Of a stretch of DNA of 64,000 nt, positions 13,768 to 26,007 are shown piece by piece. The stretch comes from Nemania diffusa (Eukaryota > Ascomycota > Sordariomycetes > Xylariales > Xylariaceae), in assembly GCA_038501195.1 (NCBI GenBank), contig JBBPUQ010000008.1, positions 662,001 through 726,000 on the forward strand, in the 5' to 3' direction. The notes below the pieces were generated by a model. The model was not told the DNA's origin. It saw nothing but the letters and a program-made list of their open reading frames with translations, and made no database searches. Position 1 is the stretch's first letter. Each line of letters opens with the position of its first letter. Position numbers and translations under genes: made by a program.

Positions 13768-13798
<31 letters not shown>
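13768..13798 (+). repeat. CAG/AGC trinucleotide run
   Basis: Tandem CAG units interrupted by CAA, just before the chosen start. In the gene's frame they would give Ser residues if translation began upstream at the GTG. Confidence 0.75.
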
Positions 13799-13816
13799 CT
13801 TCGTTCGCGACCCAAC

Positions 13817-15118
13817 ATGAGCCACTTCGGTTCTCCCTACGCGGGCACCCCTCACAGAGGCGGTGACCCCTACTATAATAATTACGACGTGAATAGCCCC
13901 TCGCCAACACCGTCGCCTCTTCACTACCCATTCTACTCAGCAAAGACCCCGCAGCGACCCGCGACTCGAACCCACGTCCGCGGCGCCAGCACCGGCTTCG
14001 GCGACTACATCCCCCGTCCCACGACCGCCTTCTCACCGCGATACAAGAGCACCGGCGAGTACGCCACCGGCCCAAGCCCGCAAGTGAGTTCGCGCAAGCG
14101 TAGTTTTTCCCATAAGGGCTTAAAACACCATCATCACAATCTTGATTATCATAACTATCCCCCCCAAGCGCCCGCGCGGCACGAGCGTCGAAGGTCCTTC
14201 ACCTGCTATCGGGCCTCTTATGGGGACTCCGACGAAGACGAAGTCATACCAGCAGGACATGGTTACGTCTATGTAATAAAGCCGCAGTGGAGGAGTTCAA
14301 GACACAGAAATCAATATGACTATTACACTGACCGTCCGGAGCATGCCACTGATACCCGCTACTATGCACAGGCTATCCCCACGTTTTCTTTTGAGAAGGA
14401 GAAGGCCGAGTACGGTCGTTATGAGGAACCCCCGCTACGCTCCGCCACCAGGGTTGGTCACCATACCCACTCGCGTCGCCCGTCCGCAGGGCCCATTCCT
14501 AACATCCAGCGTCCTGCCACCGCCCGTCCCTCAGCCGCGGTGCCCAAGAAGACCGTAACAGCAGCCCCGCCTCGAGCCACGGAAGCTGACGCCGCCAAGC
14601 ACCGGATTCCCACTGGCTACTCCTTGAAGAACTGGGACCCAACCGAGGAGCCCATCATGCTGTTGGGCAGCGTGTTCGACGCCAACTCCTTGGGAAAGTG
14701 GATCTATGACTGGACCGTGTACCACCATGGCGCTGCGACTCCCATATCGGACATGGCCGGTGAGATGTGGCTACTCCTGATCCAGCTGTCAGGCAAGATA
14801 AAGCGCTCAGAGGAGATCGTTCCCAAGGTCCGGGCCCAGGAGAACCGGGAAATGATCGAGGATTTCATCGAGTCAGGCGAGCGCCTGACGGACAAGCTAC
14901 GGTCTCTTCTCAAGCGATGCGAGTCCCCCATGCTCAAGGCCAGCAAGAAGCGCGAGGCTGCTCAGCTCGGTAAGAACTCGGGTATCGAGTTCGTCGAGAC
15001 CCTCTTTGGCCGTGAGCGCGAGCTCGAGAAGACGGAGCGCTTCATGCAATCGGTGCGCCTCTGGAACCTACGGTTCGACGCCAACTGCGAGGACATTTTG
15101 AAGAGGCCGACCCAGTAA
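13817..15118 (+). CDS. Conserved Pezizomycotina protein with C-terminal helical domain, 433 aa
   Basis: Single exon from ATG 13817 to TAA at 15116-15118. The frame is open upstream through an AGC run to a GTG at 13742, but the first ATG is at 13817. Residues 1-260 are low-complexity: Ser, Pro, Tyr, His and Arg rich, with a short His run. From about residue 263 the sequence becomes ordered with GYSLKNWDPTEEPI, LLGSVFDANSLGKWIYDW and VYHHGAATPISDMAGEMWLL, then amphipathic helices (GIEFVETLFGRERELEKTE, LWNLRFDANCEDIL). I know this C-terminal block from many filamentous-fungal proteins that databases often misname vegetative cell wall protein gp1. Its molecular function is not established. No signal peptide or membrane segment. 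The isolated position between two long gene-free stretches suggests extensive regulation. Confidence 0.85.
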   Translation: MSHFGSPYAGTPHRGGDPYYNNYDVNSPSPTPSPLHYPFYSAKTPQRPATRTHVRGASTGFGDYIPRPTTAFSPRYKSTGEYATGPSPQVSSRKRSFSHKGLKHHHHNLDYHNYPPQAPARHERRRSFTCYRASYGDSDEDEVIPAGHGYVYVIKPQWRSSRHRNQYDYYTDRPEHATDTRYYAQAIPTFSFEKEKAEYGRYEEPPLRSATRVGHHTHSRRPSAGPIPNIQRPATARPSAAVPKKTVTAAPPRATEADAAKHRIPTGYSLKNWDPTEEPIMLLGSVFDANSLGKWIYDWTVYHHGAATPISDMAGEMWLLLIQLSGKIKRSEEIVPKVRAQENREMIEDFIESGERLTDKLRSLLKRCESPMLKASKKREAAQLGKNSGIEFVETLFGRERELEKTERFMQSVRLWNLRFDANCEDILKRPTQ

Positions 15119-18100
15119 ATACCACCAACGGATGGACTTTCTCCCGCTGGCTTATCATCACCCACCTACCATTGGTTTCTTGTTTTTGGCCATCATCCCA
15201 CAAGGCCCATTCAGGATCATCTTTTGGCTTACCCTATACCCAAAGTCAAAACCCAAAACCAAAACATCCTAGCGAGATGGCCGCTGCCGTCGTGTATCAC
15301 TACCGGGATTTTTCTATTGGTTTATATCCCACGGACTTCCCTTCTCGGAATTTCCTATGTGTTACTATTGTCATATTACTCAGGCCCCACGGCAGTTTGG
15401 CATCGTGGGGGAAGAAGGCTTTTCGGTGCCTTTTTTTCCAGTCCCACCTGTTTCCATTTTTTGAGATACCCCAAGAGCAGAACAGGACGAGAAGAGAGAC
15501 GTCGATAAAGCAGCGCCACTATAATGCGCTTTTTTGTCCTTCATCTTACGAATACTACACATCGCGCCGCGCAAGCGGCAGGGCACGAATGAGATCACGC
15601 GTCGCTCGGTTAACGCATGCCACATTCGGGCTCACGGAAGATAAAAGTTAGGACTGAGGAATTGAATTCATTTCTTTTGTTACGAGTTAAGTTGGCTACT
15701 ATGAGGTGGCCGTTTTGGAGAGTGTCGCCAATCGGATATGTCTGCGGCGGGTTATAACTCGGCCGCGAGATTGGCACGAAATAAGTTTTTAATGTATTGG
15801 CAGGATGGATTTTGTCTGTTTCTACGCAGGGCGTTCTTATTTTATTCTGGACTTTCCGCGACATAGAGCACTCTTGGATGGAGGAGTGCGCGCAGCTAGT
15901 TGGCCAGGTTGTACCGGGTTTGTTCACACTGGCTGGCTGGATTGGATATACCCATTGCTTTTACTGTATTGAACTGTAGCGTTAGATTAAAGGGGCTGAA
16001 ATTCAAAATACGAACAATCTCCTACACACCTCGTCTTTTGACACTAGTGATTTTTTTTCGTCATGTTTATTATTGAACATAAACCATTACATTAACCTAG
16101 TTGACCTGTCACTTTAATCCTATACCGTAATAGTGCTGGTAAGGCTGCTGGCCATGTTTTCTGCGATGATGTCGTCTTCACTTCTTATGCAAGCTTCCCG
16201 CACCTCTGCAGGCTGCGGACCGCGTGGAGACCTCGTGCGCCAAGCGTCGACGTTGCGCTGCATACGGAGAATAAGGCTCAGTGTCAAACTGATAAGATAA
16301 TCTAGCTCTCTATCTGATCTACTGTAGGTACCAACTCTCAGTACTACCTACTACCTACCTACGTACAAGAAATAGGGAGAGGACACATGTGTCAAAACTA
16401 ACAAGAACCATGCTGGCGTCATGAAAAAGTTGTTTTTTTTTTCGTGAGATTATCATCCTTGCCCTACGTATTTCGCTTAGCTTTTTTTTTTTTTCTCTCC
16501 GGCGGTTCTACCCTGGTCGTGTTAATTTTGAGCTGTGCGCGTTATTATTGTGTATTACGCCCCTTGTTGGTGTGCGGTACGTGCACGGCGCGTACCGTGG
16601 CCTTTGTCATGGCGGCGGCGGGCGGCTGAAATTATCAATATGAATTCCTTTCGCTTGCGGCTTCGGGCTTGGATGGAATAGGTAGGTATGACGCGCCGGA
16701 CTGGGGATTTTTGCGCCACGCACGGAAAGTCTTGTTTTTGTGTTTTTATTCTGTCCTGGAAAATATCTATCTACTTGCATAGCTATGGGCGCGCGTGTTG
16801 GACTTTGGACTTCGTGGAAGAATGTCAAGGAACTTACAGTTGGGTTGGTAAATACAGAATACAGACGCATGTTAGACGCGCCGGACATGCCGATACATTG
16901 GTGTTGCCTTTTTGCTATTTTGTCTTAGCTGCTTAGTACATCGGCATGTCTTTTTTTGCGCGATGGTTTCTCTATCAAGCGGCCGTTCTCTAGTGTCGTG
17001 TAAGTACCCGAAATCGATCTGCACCTACGCGACACAGGAAAGGGCTTTGAAGAATTTTTCTTGTGAAAGCAGTGAGTGATTGTGTAGGGATCCGAAACAC
17101 CGTGCCAGGGAATTGATCCTGAACCGGGATAGCGCTCCTTCAGGGGTGTGTGTTAGTCAAGACGGGGGAATCGGATGGGCTGGAGTAGGGTGGTCAGTGA
17201 CCGTGAGGCGGGCCATGGCCTTGTAAGCACCTAGATAGATCCTCTCACCTTGGGATGCAGGTCATCAAGTTCGTGAAGACTTGTTTGCCGCGATCGTGGC
17301 CTAGCTAATGAAACATTTGGTATCACGAAGTACTACGTATAGCAAAGGGATCATCCATCATATGACCTCTAATGAACTTTATGTAGATAATTTGTCCTAA
17401 TAAACTGGCCCATGTAATATGCGCCTCTCACCTTTCACCTCTCGCGGCTCTTCTGGTTAAGTAAGGTCGCGGCATATGCGGAGACTCCAATCGACACGGT
17501 AGCAGACCTTGATGCATATACCACAACACGGGAGCTCAACTGTCGGCCAGTAATGTTGCCAGATACTTAGATGGCCATCGTAGTAGCTCCTCTACATACC
17601 GCATCAGTAGCGACAGGCCGCGGCTCATTGTGCCTATGCGGCTCCCATCTCGTATGCGACACTGGTAAAAGTCGCATACTGTGTAGCTGTGGCTAGTGAA
17701 AATAAAATATATTTGAATGAAGGGAGGACAGGGGGGGCGTGTAAATCAAACAAAGAAAAAACCAGTCGGCCCTAATAGAGCAAGGGAATGCGATCTTAAT
17801 TTTTCTTCCATCCGAATTATAATGTCATAAGGTGGTGTGGTGATGAGCCAAGACTCAGTTCTTACTCTGGTATTCCAGCTCTGGTTAGTCGAGAATAATG
17901 ACCCCTGACAAAACATGGCTTACCCCCTTCGCGAAGGCTTCACGCTAGATAAGACATATGGCTGATGCTTAACTTAGGAACTGGCGCGCAAAGAAAAAAA
18001 AAAACAGGTTCGCGCATTATTTCTAAAAGAGGCAAAACTTTACGATTTAAATGACTTGCTTTTCAATTCTAGCTCAGTCTAATCAAGACATCTTCTTATC

Positions 18101-21100
18101 CAACAACAGTCGCAGGTAGCCCAACGACTGAGACAACAGTCCCTATGCGTACAGTACTGTAGGTATTGGAAGACCCTTGACGTCCAGCCACTTCGCGCCG
18201 AGTGGGGATCGTATCACAGCTTACTTTACGACATGTGCCCGTTCCGCGGCAGATACGGATGCTGAACGAGAAAGAGGATGGAGGCTGACACGGCGTCTGG
18301 ATTGCCAATCAAGAATCCAAAGCCGGTCTCTTTTCCTTCTCAATAATTCCATACGCAGTGGAGGGGGCTGGGACGAATAGGACGGGATTGTGTGTGTTTG
18401 GTGCTTGTGGTGTTACTCTGTACAGTTACACTGGCTACCAACCATCTCAGTCGGGCGATGCTGGAGTTGCAGGTCGCTGTATCAAAATAGCAGCATACAT
18501 GCAACTGTAGGGCGGTGGATGCATGCTCAGCACATGTTGTGTACGCATATACATACGTAGTCTGGATATCTATCTACTGCATACATACTTATGCGTACGT
18601 AGTATTATGTGACTAGGTATGTGTGTGAGAGTGTGTGTGTCGCAACGTCGACCATCGTAGACTAATAAGCCAACTGCACCGCGGTAGTGAGTCACATCAG
18701 CCGGCTACGAACATGCAGCTACTGTATGTTAGTCCTTAACCAGCCAGTTTATCCCCCTCATTCTTCTTCCATTATTGCACTTTTCTTGATTTTTCCCCTC
18801 AATTATTACTTGTCGTCGGGGCCGAAAGAGGCTGAAAATCAAGTTCATGCTCGCCAAAGTTGTTTCAAACGCCAAAGACCTCAGGACTTGACTTCGCCTC
18901 CCGGATCACGGAAGCCTCTCTCTCTCTCTCTTTCTCTCTCAGACTTCAACAGCCGAGAGACGATCTGTTTAGGTACACTAATACTCACGTTAGGCTCCTC
19001 TCCCAGCCTCCCGTTGGCTTCCGCTTCTAATTTGGGAGCCGGAATGGCAGTTCTACTGGGACGCGACCGCTAGAGCGCCAATTAGGCTAATGAAATTTCA
19101 GCTAGTCCTCCAAAATATTGAGTCACTTGGCGGCGTGAGATTGTTCTACCCTACCCTACCGGATGCAGAAACAACATGCGAGGATGGATGACCTAAAACT
19201 TGACGTTATTGTAACATGATTGGATATGTGTTTGACTAAACCTATGCGTAGTCGACCAAGCCTCCAACAATGACGCCGTGAGTACGCAGGTAAACAGCTG
19301 CTATAGAATCCTACATAGTATACCTACAACATGCACTCACACACCTTTTACCAACCTCCAATCCCCAAAAACAAGAGAAAGAGGGGTAGGGGGGATTCAA
19401 GAGCTATGACGCCGCAGCCCAGCCCAGCCCATTCCCCCTCTCTCACTTTCTCTCTCTCCATCCATCCCCCATTCCCTTTCGCCTCCCCTCCATAATCCAT
19501 GCTGCCATGCATGTCACCCATCGTTATTGGTGGCCGGGGTCAGGCAGAGCAGAGAGCTCAAAAAAACAATACTGCGTAAACAGAGCGGCGCACCGGTATT
19601 CCCCCACCAATCACAGCCGCAGGTGTGGTGACATTGGTCATCGCCTTCAAGTGATGAACCTCACTCCCTCTCTCATTCTCCTGCCCTAGAAGGAACATGG
19701 GCTGTCTAGGCTAGATAGGTCAGAAAACAGGGTGGCAGGTAAGAGAGCGATGTGCAGGACAAGGGCAGATCTTCCTCGTGGCTGGTGTTGCGTTGCGTTG
19801 CATTTCCTCTGCCTGCTTCCTCACATACAGTATCTATCTACTCACTTGCCTGCCCGAACCCCTCCTCGTTTCCCCTATCTAGCCCTTTTTCGCGTCCCCA
19901 AACGAGAATCCTTCCATGCTTATTCTGCGTTCCTTCGCTGCCCGGATCGCGCCGGTCGATAGTACCTTTCCGCGGGCACGGGTGCGGGCGCGGAATGCCT
20001 AGGCTCCCGCTGCGGGTTGCTTTGGTCTACTCTGCGGTTACGTAGGTGTCCCGCCACGAATAGGTATTACGCGTTGTAGACACCTACTTGCGTATTTTGC
20101 CTCGAGTAGATAGAGTGCCATCCACAGACTCCGGCAGGCAGGCATTTCGTGCTACCCACGCGCGCGCGCAGAGCAGGACTTGTAAAGAGCCTCCAACCCC
20201 CCCCCCGGCCCCAGATTATATTGCCTATCTACGGTGCCATCTTTGTACATGAACAGGGTGGGTGAGATGGCTATGTCATTTTAGATAATTGCATATTGCG
20301 CGTCAGATTCCTCATGTGTGTAACTCTGGCCCCCAATCCTCAGAATAGTTACCTATTTGCATAGGTATTGATAATACCGACTATATGTGTGTATAGTCGG
20401 CTTACGATAGCCTAACTTACTATCTATAGTAAGCCCACCCAGTGTCTCTCGGTATACTTAGATGTGCTCTACTTAATGCAGCAGCGCACGCACACTGCGA
20501 TGTGTGGTCAGCACCGGTGCCGTGGAACCCTTGTAAGCAGAGGAGGTTGGATAGATCCCGGTGGCATTTTCTCCATCTAGTAATTAGCTAAGTATCTAGC
20601 CGAGTTGAAAGACCTGCCTATGTATTCACCTCTCATGCGACTTTATAATGACGCATATTGTAGACTATGGCGGCCTGGGAGATTCGGGACGTCATTGCGC
20701 TATTTTATTTCTTGTCCCCCAATATAGTATAGCATCAATCTACAGTGTTGATCTATGTGGATGTCCCTCCCACGTGCTAAAAGCCGCGGACTACATGCGC
20801 GCATGTATAACAGCATACGGCATATACTATGTACTGTATATGTGTTGCGCACTATTGCATACAAAGGTTGAATCGTTAAGTTTTGGGGTTAGAAAATAGA
20901 GTGCCCTTGTAGGTACAACCTACGACCCACAGCACCGAAGGAGAGTCACAATAAAATAGCATTACCCAAGTCAAAAGCTACTAGGTAGATAGTATTTTCA
21001 TTCAACGTCGTCTTAGAATGAATCTAGACGGGCTGATGAGGCTATCGGCATAAAAAAATAGTTGTAGCGCTGGGTGTCGCAGCAAAACAAACCTACTCGG

Positions 21101-21622
21101 TCTAATACCGAAATCTCCGCGCAATAATATGTAGTAGCCAATACTCTTAGGCCTCGTATATACCTAGGAGCAGGGCAACAGAGAGAGATCTACACTCTAG
21201 TGATATCGCCCTATATATTCTATAGTACAATAAGCCTACGGCAGGTCAACGACCAGCTGAATGGTTGAAATCTTACTCCGACTGGGTTTAAAACTTATAC
21301 GACATAGAAGCTATTCACGTATCTTAGACCATATGATAGTCTAGATGGCTATCTAACGTGAGTTTCAGCAGCACATTAATACGAAATATTGCAGTATAAT
21401 TAGATCAAGTTTACAATTATGATAGTATATAATCTAGACTTAGTCATTTACTCTCAATTGTAGTCGTTGATCGTATGTATACATCTACTAGCAACTCATT
21501 CATCGAAATGTAGTCGTCTGTTATATATAAGATATACCTTAAGTAGTATCGCTCTCGATAATTGGATTGCACCTCACGATTTACTGCTTTCTATACTGAT
21601 TGCAAGAATATACGGGCTCACC
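15119..21622. other. Gene-free region downstream of the 433-aa gene
   Basis: About 6.5 kb. The first several hundred bases are probably 3' UTR. The rest holds T- and A-runs (near 16030, 16430, 16480, 17995), CT-repeat DNA near 18918-18940, TACCTA motifs near 16325-16365, CT-rich promoter-like DNA at 19340-19900 with no gene following it, and two adjacent hairpins at 20377-20433. No coding frame is convincing. Confidence 0.5.
20377..20433. repeat. Two adjacent perfect hairpins
   Basis: CCGACTATA (20377-20385) pairs with TATAGTCGG (20392-20400) across a 6-nt loop. CTTACTAT (20416-20423) pairs with ATAGTAAG (20426-20433) across 2 nt. They are 15 nt apart in gene-free DNA. Confidence 0.6.
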
Positions 21623-23161
21623 ATGGACTCAGTTGCTGCCCTCTTCCCACCTGGTATAGATCTCTGTCAAAACCAACTGGAGTGCCCCCTCACGAACAGG
21701 CTCCTAACTTTAACGATGCCGGCCTAAAGTCTTTGGCTATATCGCTTTCCGTCATATTGACTACAATTTCTATCACATTTGCATTTGGAAGGCTGTTTGC
21801 CAATATTCGAAAACTTGGACTAAGTGACAGTAAGTTTCATGAATTTAAACTGATGGCACTAGCAAACGTAAAGTCTTGATAAAGGTATAGGTTTTGTTTT
21901 ATTAGCTTCTATCGCCAATATCACCTATGCAGTACTTTTTGTCTATAAGGTATTTCCTACAGACCCGATCCTGTTCTTGGCTAGCTAACTATTGGACTCT
22001 ATCTAATAGATGTGAAGTATAGCCGGCACCAGTGGAACCTGCCACTTTGTTGGCTTCAATGGTAGGTGACTCGCACTGATACAATGTGCATAGAAGGTCT
22101 GCTAATGCCGCATTGTGCCTCATTATTAGGCTACATATGTATACGAAGCCTTAACTTGCCCCAGCCTCTTTTTCTCAAAAAACGCTGCGTTGTTGCTCTT
22201 CAGATAGATTTTAACGTGTCACGCACAATGCTCGTAGCTGTAAGGATCGGTATAGCGGTTTCATTCACATTGTACAGTTCAAGCTTCGCAGCTCTGACTT
22301 ACCTCTCGGCTCCTCATGCTGGACAAACTTGGGATCAAGGAGCCGATAAGAAAATTATCAACAATATTTCCCCGCTCCATACTGGTGTTACCACTGCCGC
22401 CATCACGCTTTATTGGGGGCTTGTCCAAGGGGCGATTGGAACTGTATTCGATATATACCTTTCATATTACCTCCTATTCTCTCGAGGTTGAATTTATCAA
22501 GAGCAAGAAAACTATAGCTCTTCGCGTTGTTTTTCGTCGCCATCCTGTGAGATGCTTCTACCGGAAATGGCGTCTCGGCACATTTTTACTAATCATATAC
22601 TTTAGGGGTGTGGTTGGCAGCATCGTGTCTCTTGCGTACAGAGTTGTGACAATCTCAAGTCGAACCCCCGATCTGACATATAGCACTGTCGTTCTGCTAA
22701 CTTGCAAGTATGTATTAACCTTTCAGAGAATAAATAAAGTACAGATATACTGATACAGCGTAATATTCAACCTGTAGCTTCGGTGAGATGAATATAGCCC
22801 TTGTCGTGTGTTCAACCACCGCGATAGCCAAATTCATGCGCAACCATATCGTGCAATTAAAAATCTTCAAGTCTCTCTGGTCGATTTTGGGAAGTAGTAG
22901 CAGTGGGGATATCCTTCCGAGAGTCTCTCTCAATCCTAACCGACTACGGACGGGCCGCGGCGCCGCGACGCAGCACCGAAGCAAAAACGCCTAGGTGGGA
23001 AAGACGCTGGCGAATATATCGACATAAGTGATGCCTTGCTTCTCAGGAGCGAAGCTACAGTGGATATTGAAGCGACTCAATTCATCGATACGCTAAGCAG
23101 AGACTTGAACGTCTTGAAAATAGTTGAAGTTGCGGACTCGCCTCCTCTATCGGCTTCTTGA
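21623..23161 (+). pseudogene. Decayed PTH11/rhodopsin-domain-type integral membrane protein
   Basis: Pieces of one protein can be read in order, but only by changing frame repeatedly. ATG at 21623 opens a segment with LPPGIDL-like leader features, followed after a frameshift by the first membrane helix (LAISLSVILTTISITFAFGR) and IRKLGLSD. A second segment near 22015-22055 reads YSRHQWNLPLCW. A third near 22215-22330 reads NVSRTMLVAVRIGIA and LTYLSAPHAGQTW. Later segments read QGAIGTVFDIY, LSRLNLSRARKL then a TAG stop, LFALFFVAIL then TGA, VVGSIVSLAYRVV, and EMNIALVVCSTTAIAKF. An acidic tail ends at TGA 23159-23161. This order matches fungal rhodopsin-domain (PF20684-like, PTH11-related) proteins. 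At least four frame changes and several internal stops, some of the CAG-to-TAG type expected from repeat-induced point mutation, make it non-functional. Confidence 0.7.
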
Positions 23162-24672
23162 AGTAACTCAAGCACCGTGGTGTCTGCAGAAAAGGGGACG
23201 AAGAAGGGGTAAGTAAATGGGTTAAAGTATCAAAGAGTGATTCGGAGCTGGTCTATTTTCTTCTATTTTGCATTGCATTAACGCTTACATCAATATACGC
23301 AGGTCGTAGGAATACCCGACAGCGTATATAACCACATTGGAAAGCGTGTTTATGAATCACAGGACGTCCAAATATCATCTCTGCTCACCACACCCCAGAG
23401 TGTTTATATCGGGCTAATGTGCAGAGTGGTTACGCAAACCCGGGCGGGCCCGGGGGTAGTCTCGAAGATTATGTGCGAACAATATGCAGCCCGGGAATCC
23501 GCTGGGAGGACAGACACACGCATGAACGAGAAGGATACGTACGTGCATCACCGACTACCTATCGCTGTTCTCCGGCCTGTGGAACGCAACGCGGCTCGTG
23601 ACCGCCGGATAGGCACAGTAAGGGATACTGGTAGTTAATTGAGTTTGTGTTTCACTAGCTCTGCGTTGTTCTTCCCTTACCCCTTTCTATACATTGACTG
23701 ATGGAGGATGCCTGAGAGTTTAATTCTTACAGGTACTGCACATGCTGGTAATGTGAGTGGATCTACAATAGATGGCGTCTAAGACAATAGGCTCCTGGCC
23801 TAACAACCGACTTTGATAGTTGGTATAGTGGCTTTGTAGTACTCTACGACTCTCCTGTCGAAGGAATATTGGTAAACTCGCATTCTCGGTAGTGAACGTT
23901 GATGCTTTGGGGTTTCAAATCTCGCATGAATCTTCAATTTTCATAGGGTCTAGCCCCAATACTGGCAAGAGAGTTAAATGTCGTGTGCCCCGTGGGACCA
24001 TCTATTACGCAATACTTGCATAACTGCGCAGTCTTAAGCGCGCTTATCCGGTGCCGCTAGCCCATGAGTGAATTGAAACAAACTAGTTAGGGGATAGTCA
24101 TGTCGTTACACAGACTATAAGTGATTTGACTTGATAAACTGAGACCAATAACCCTGCCTTAGAGATTGTGAACAGGGCCGGAGCAGTAGCCGCCAGCTTC
24201 TCGCGACATCGAATTAAGCTTTTGAATTTACCGATTGCTGACTGGATGTTCGCTGGGAATTAGCTTACACTGTTAGCCGGTGGCTTGAACTATACCTACA
24301 AAGTCGGTGCATAGTAACTCTGGGGTGACATAGCCTCAGGCCATGAGCTTTCCTTGGAACTTGACCTTGTCAAAAGAGATATTTGAGAATCCTTTTGATT
24401 ACTCACAAGTGTAAGATCTAACGGTATATTGGAGGACTAGTTGGCTTTATATATGTGATGGCACTGCCCGTGCAGTATAAGTTTTTTAGACTCCTAGTTC
24501 TGATAATTGACTTTGACCTCGGCGGGGTCGAGAGCGCTGGGAATAGGATCTGATATTCTAGCTTGCCGAGTCTTCAACTGCACACTATGACTATAAAAGC
24601 AGATTCGTAGATTTCCTTGAGCAGCTCATCGTATTCGTAGACGCCGGATATTTATAAGAATTTGGTAGCTTG

Positions 24673-24700
24673 AGTCGGCCCGCACTTGTACGGGCCGACT
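24673..24700. repeat. Perfect 10-bp GC-rich hairpin
   Basis: AGTCGGCCCG (24673-24682) and CGGGCCGACT (24691-24700) are exact inverted repeats around an 8-nt loop. They stand out in otherwise AT-leaning gene-free DNA. Purpose unknown. Confidence 0.65.
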
Positions 24701-25643
24701 GGAGCATCGCACAGGAAGCTATACAATGACCTTTTCAGGTATGGGGAAAATATCACTCGGATGAGGAACACAGGAACACAGTCGCGAGCACGAGATCATG
24801 CTTCATGCGCAATAATCTGGCGAAGCTCTGCACTAACCTGGACTCTGAGGCTTGGTAGGGGAGATTCCACATCTGTAGGGAAGAAGTCTGGGGGTCTGTG
24901 TTGTAGGCAAGATGTTAGAAGAGCCCTTTTTATGCTAGGTAGGCCGCTAACCGTATAATCCTATGCCTTCGACGAGCTGCGATGGAACGGATGATGTGTA
25001 GGCTACGGCCAAGCATAACGATCTTTGTAGAAGAGCCTCTCTGAGCCTCTCATACAGCATGCGGTTGCCGCTGCTCATTGAGTTTACATGACGCGTGGAA
25101 GGGTCGTGCGCTAACGCGATAACTGTTGAACTAGGGCACCCATGAGGAGATAGAATTTATACGCAGTCCTAGACCAGGGTCAGACCCGCAAGGCGGGGAT
25201 ATGCTAGTGGGTGGTGAGCGCTAATGCCCCCTAGCAGCGGTAGCGAGGTGGTCTAAAGTCGATCAACTTTGAGCTTGGGTATCTAGACTAGATAGTTGCT
25301 ATTCCGAATGAAGCCAACTATCTACATAGATAGGATGCAAATTGAAATAGTCGTGTGCGTTACCTACATACATCGTATGTGGAATTGATACTTATATATG
25401 AAGATAGAGTCGGCTCTTGCCCTGGCTATATGAACATGGGGAGTAAGCAGAGAATGCTTAACCCCTATCTAAACCACCGACCAAACATATTTACGCGTTC
25501 TTTGGCTCGCTTAACGCCGATGACACGATCCTACGAAGAATGACCAGCAAACTAACTTGATACTCTCTTGTGTACTTACAGCATTGGGCTTATCTACAAT
25601 TTGGTATCGCTCGTACGAAAGCAATAATATAGTCCGACTAGGC

Positions 25644-25670
25644 TAACATGTTGAAATACAAAACATGTTA
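25644..25670. promoter_or_regulatory. Inverted repeat upstream of ankyrin-CorA gene
   Basis: TAACATGTT (25644-25652) and AACATGTTA (25662-25670) form an exact inverted repeat with a 9-nt spacer. Each half contains the palindrome AACATGTT. It lies about 340 bp before the start codon. A dimeric regulator site is possible; this is inference. Confidence 0.25.
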
Positions 25671-25785
25671 ACGCTGCAGTCCCTTACCAAATAACAATAT
25701 GCCGCCTAGCTTGTTAAGGCGGGTGGGAGAATCTATCCTAGTACCTAGCAGGGAAAATTAAGGCGGGACAATCCTATCTGTCGCG

Positions 25786-25794
25786 TATAAATAG
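25786..25794 (+). promoter_or_regulatory. TATA-like box
   Basis: TATAAATAG lies about 214 bp upstream of the ATG at 26008, a plausible distance for a fungal core promoter with a leader of about 180 nt. No other promoter element is clear. Confidence 0.35.
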
Positions 25795-26007
25795 CTGCGC
25801 ATCGTTAGCGGTAAACGGGTAGCGTAGGATTTTACTACGTCTGTGACCCCTGTAATTTTCATAATTAGTATCTTCATGGGTGGTCATACCTGACAGTTAG
25901 ACCACTTGATCAGGAAGCATGTTGACTTCTGCTTCAAAATAAACACAAGAAACCTTCGTTCTTCGAAGAATAAAAGCTATCAGCAGTCAAGAGCGCCCCT
26001 AATTACC

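Larger units (their letters stand above)
6194..13816. other. Long gene-free region and upstream region of the 433-aa gene
   Basis: About 7.6 kb without a supportable gene. It includes an (AAAT)n tract, many TAGGTA/TACCTA motifs (dense around 9780-9840 and 10580-10600), and from about 10.8 kb a CT-rich, UTR-like character. The last part (13.1-13.8 kb) is pyrimidine-rich, followed by a (CAC)n tract immediately upstream of the next gene, typical of a long fungal promoter plus 5' leader. Nothing resembling a transposon, tRNA or rRNA was seen. Confidence 0.5.
23162..26007. other. Intergenic DNA upstream of the ankyrin-CorA gene
   Basis: About 2.8 kb with no supportable gene. It contains a strong GC-rich hairpin at 24673-24700, an inverted-repeat pair at 25644-25670 and a TATA-like box at 25786. 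The remainder looks like decayed sequence, but no source family is recognised. Confidence 0.45.

Noticed and set aside
13523..13924. 133-codon minus-strand frame over the start of the 433-aa gene
   Set aside because: It arises from the CAC/CAG repeats and GC-rich sequence. The Gly/Val/Ala/Arg-rich product has no motif.
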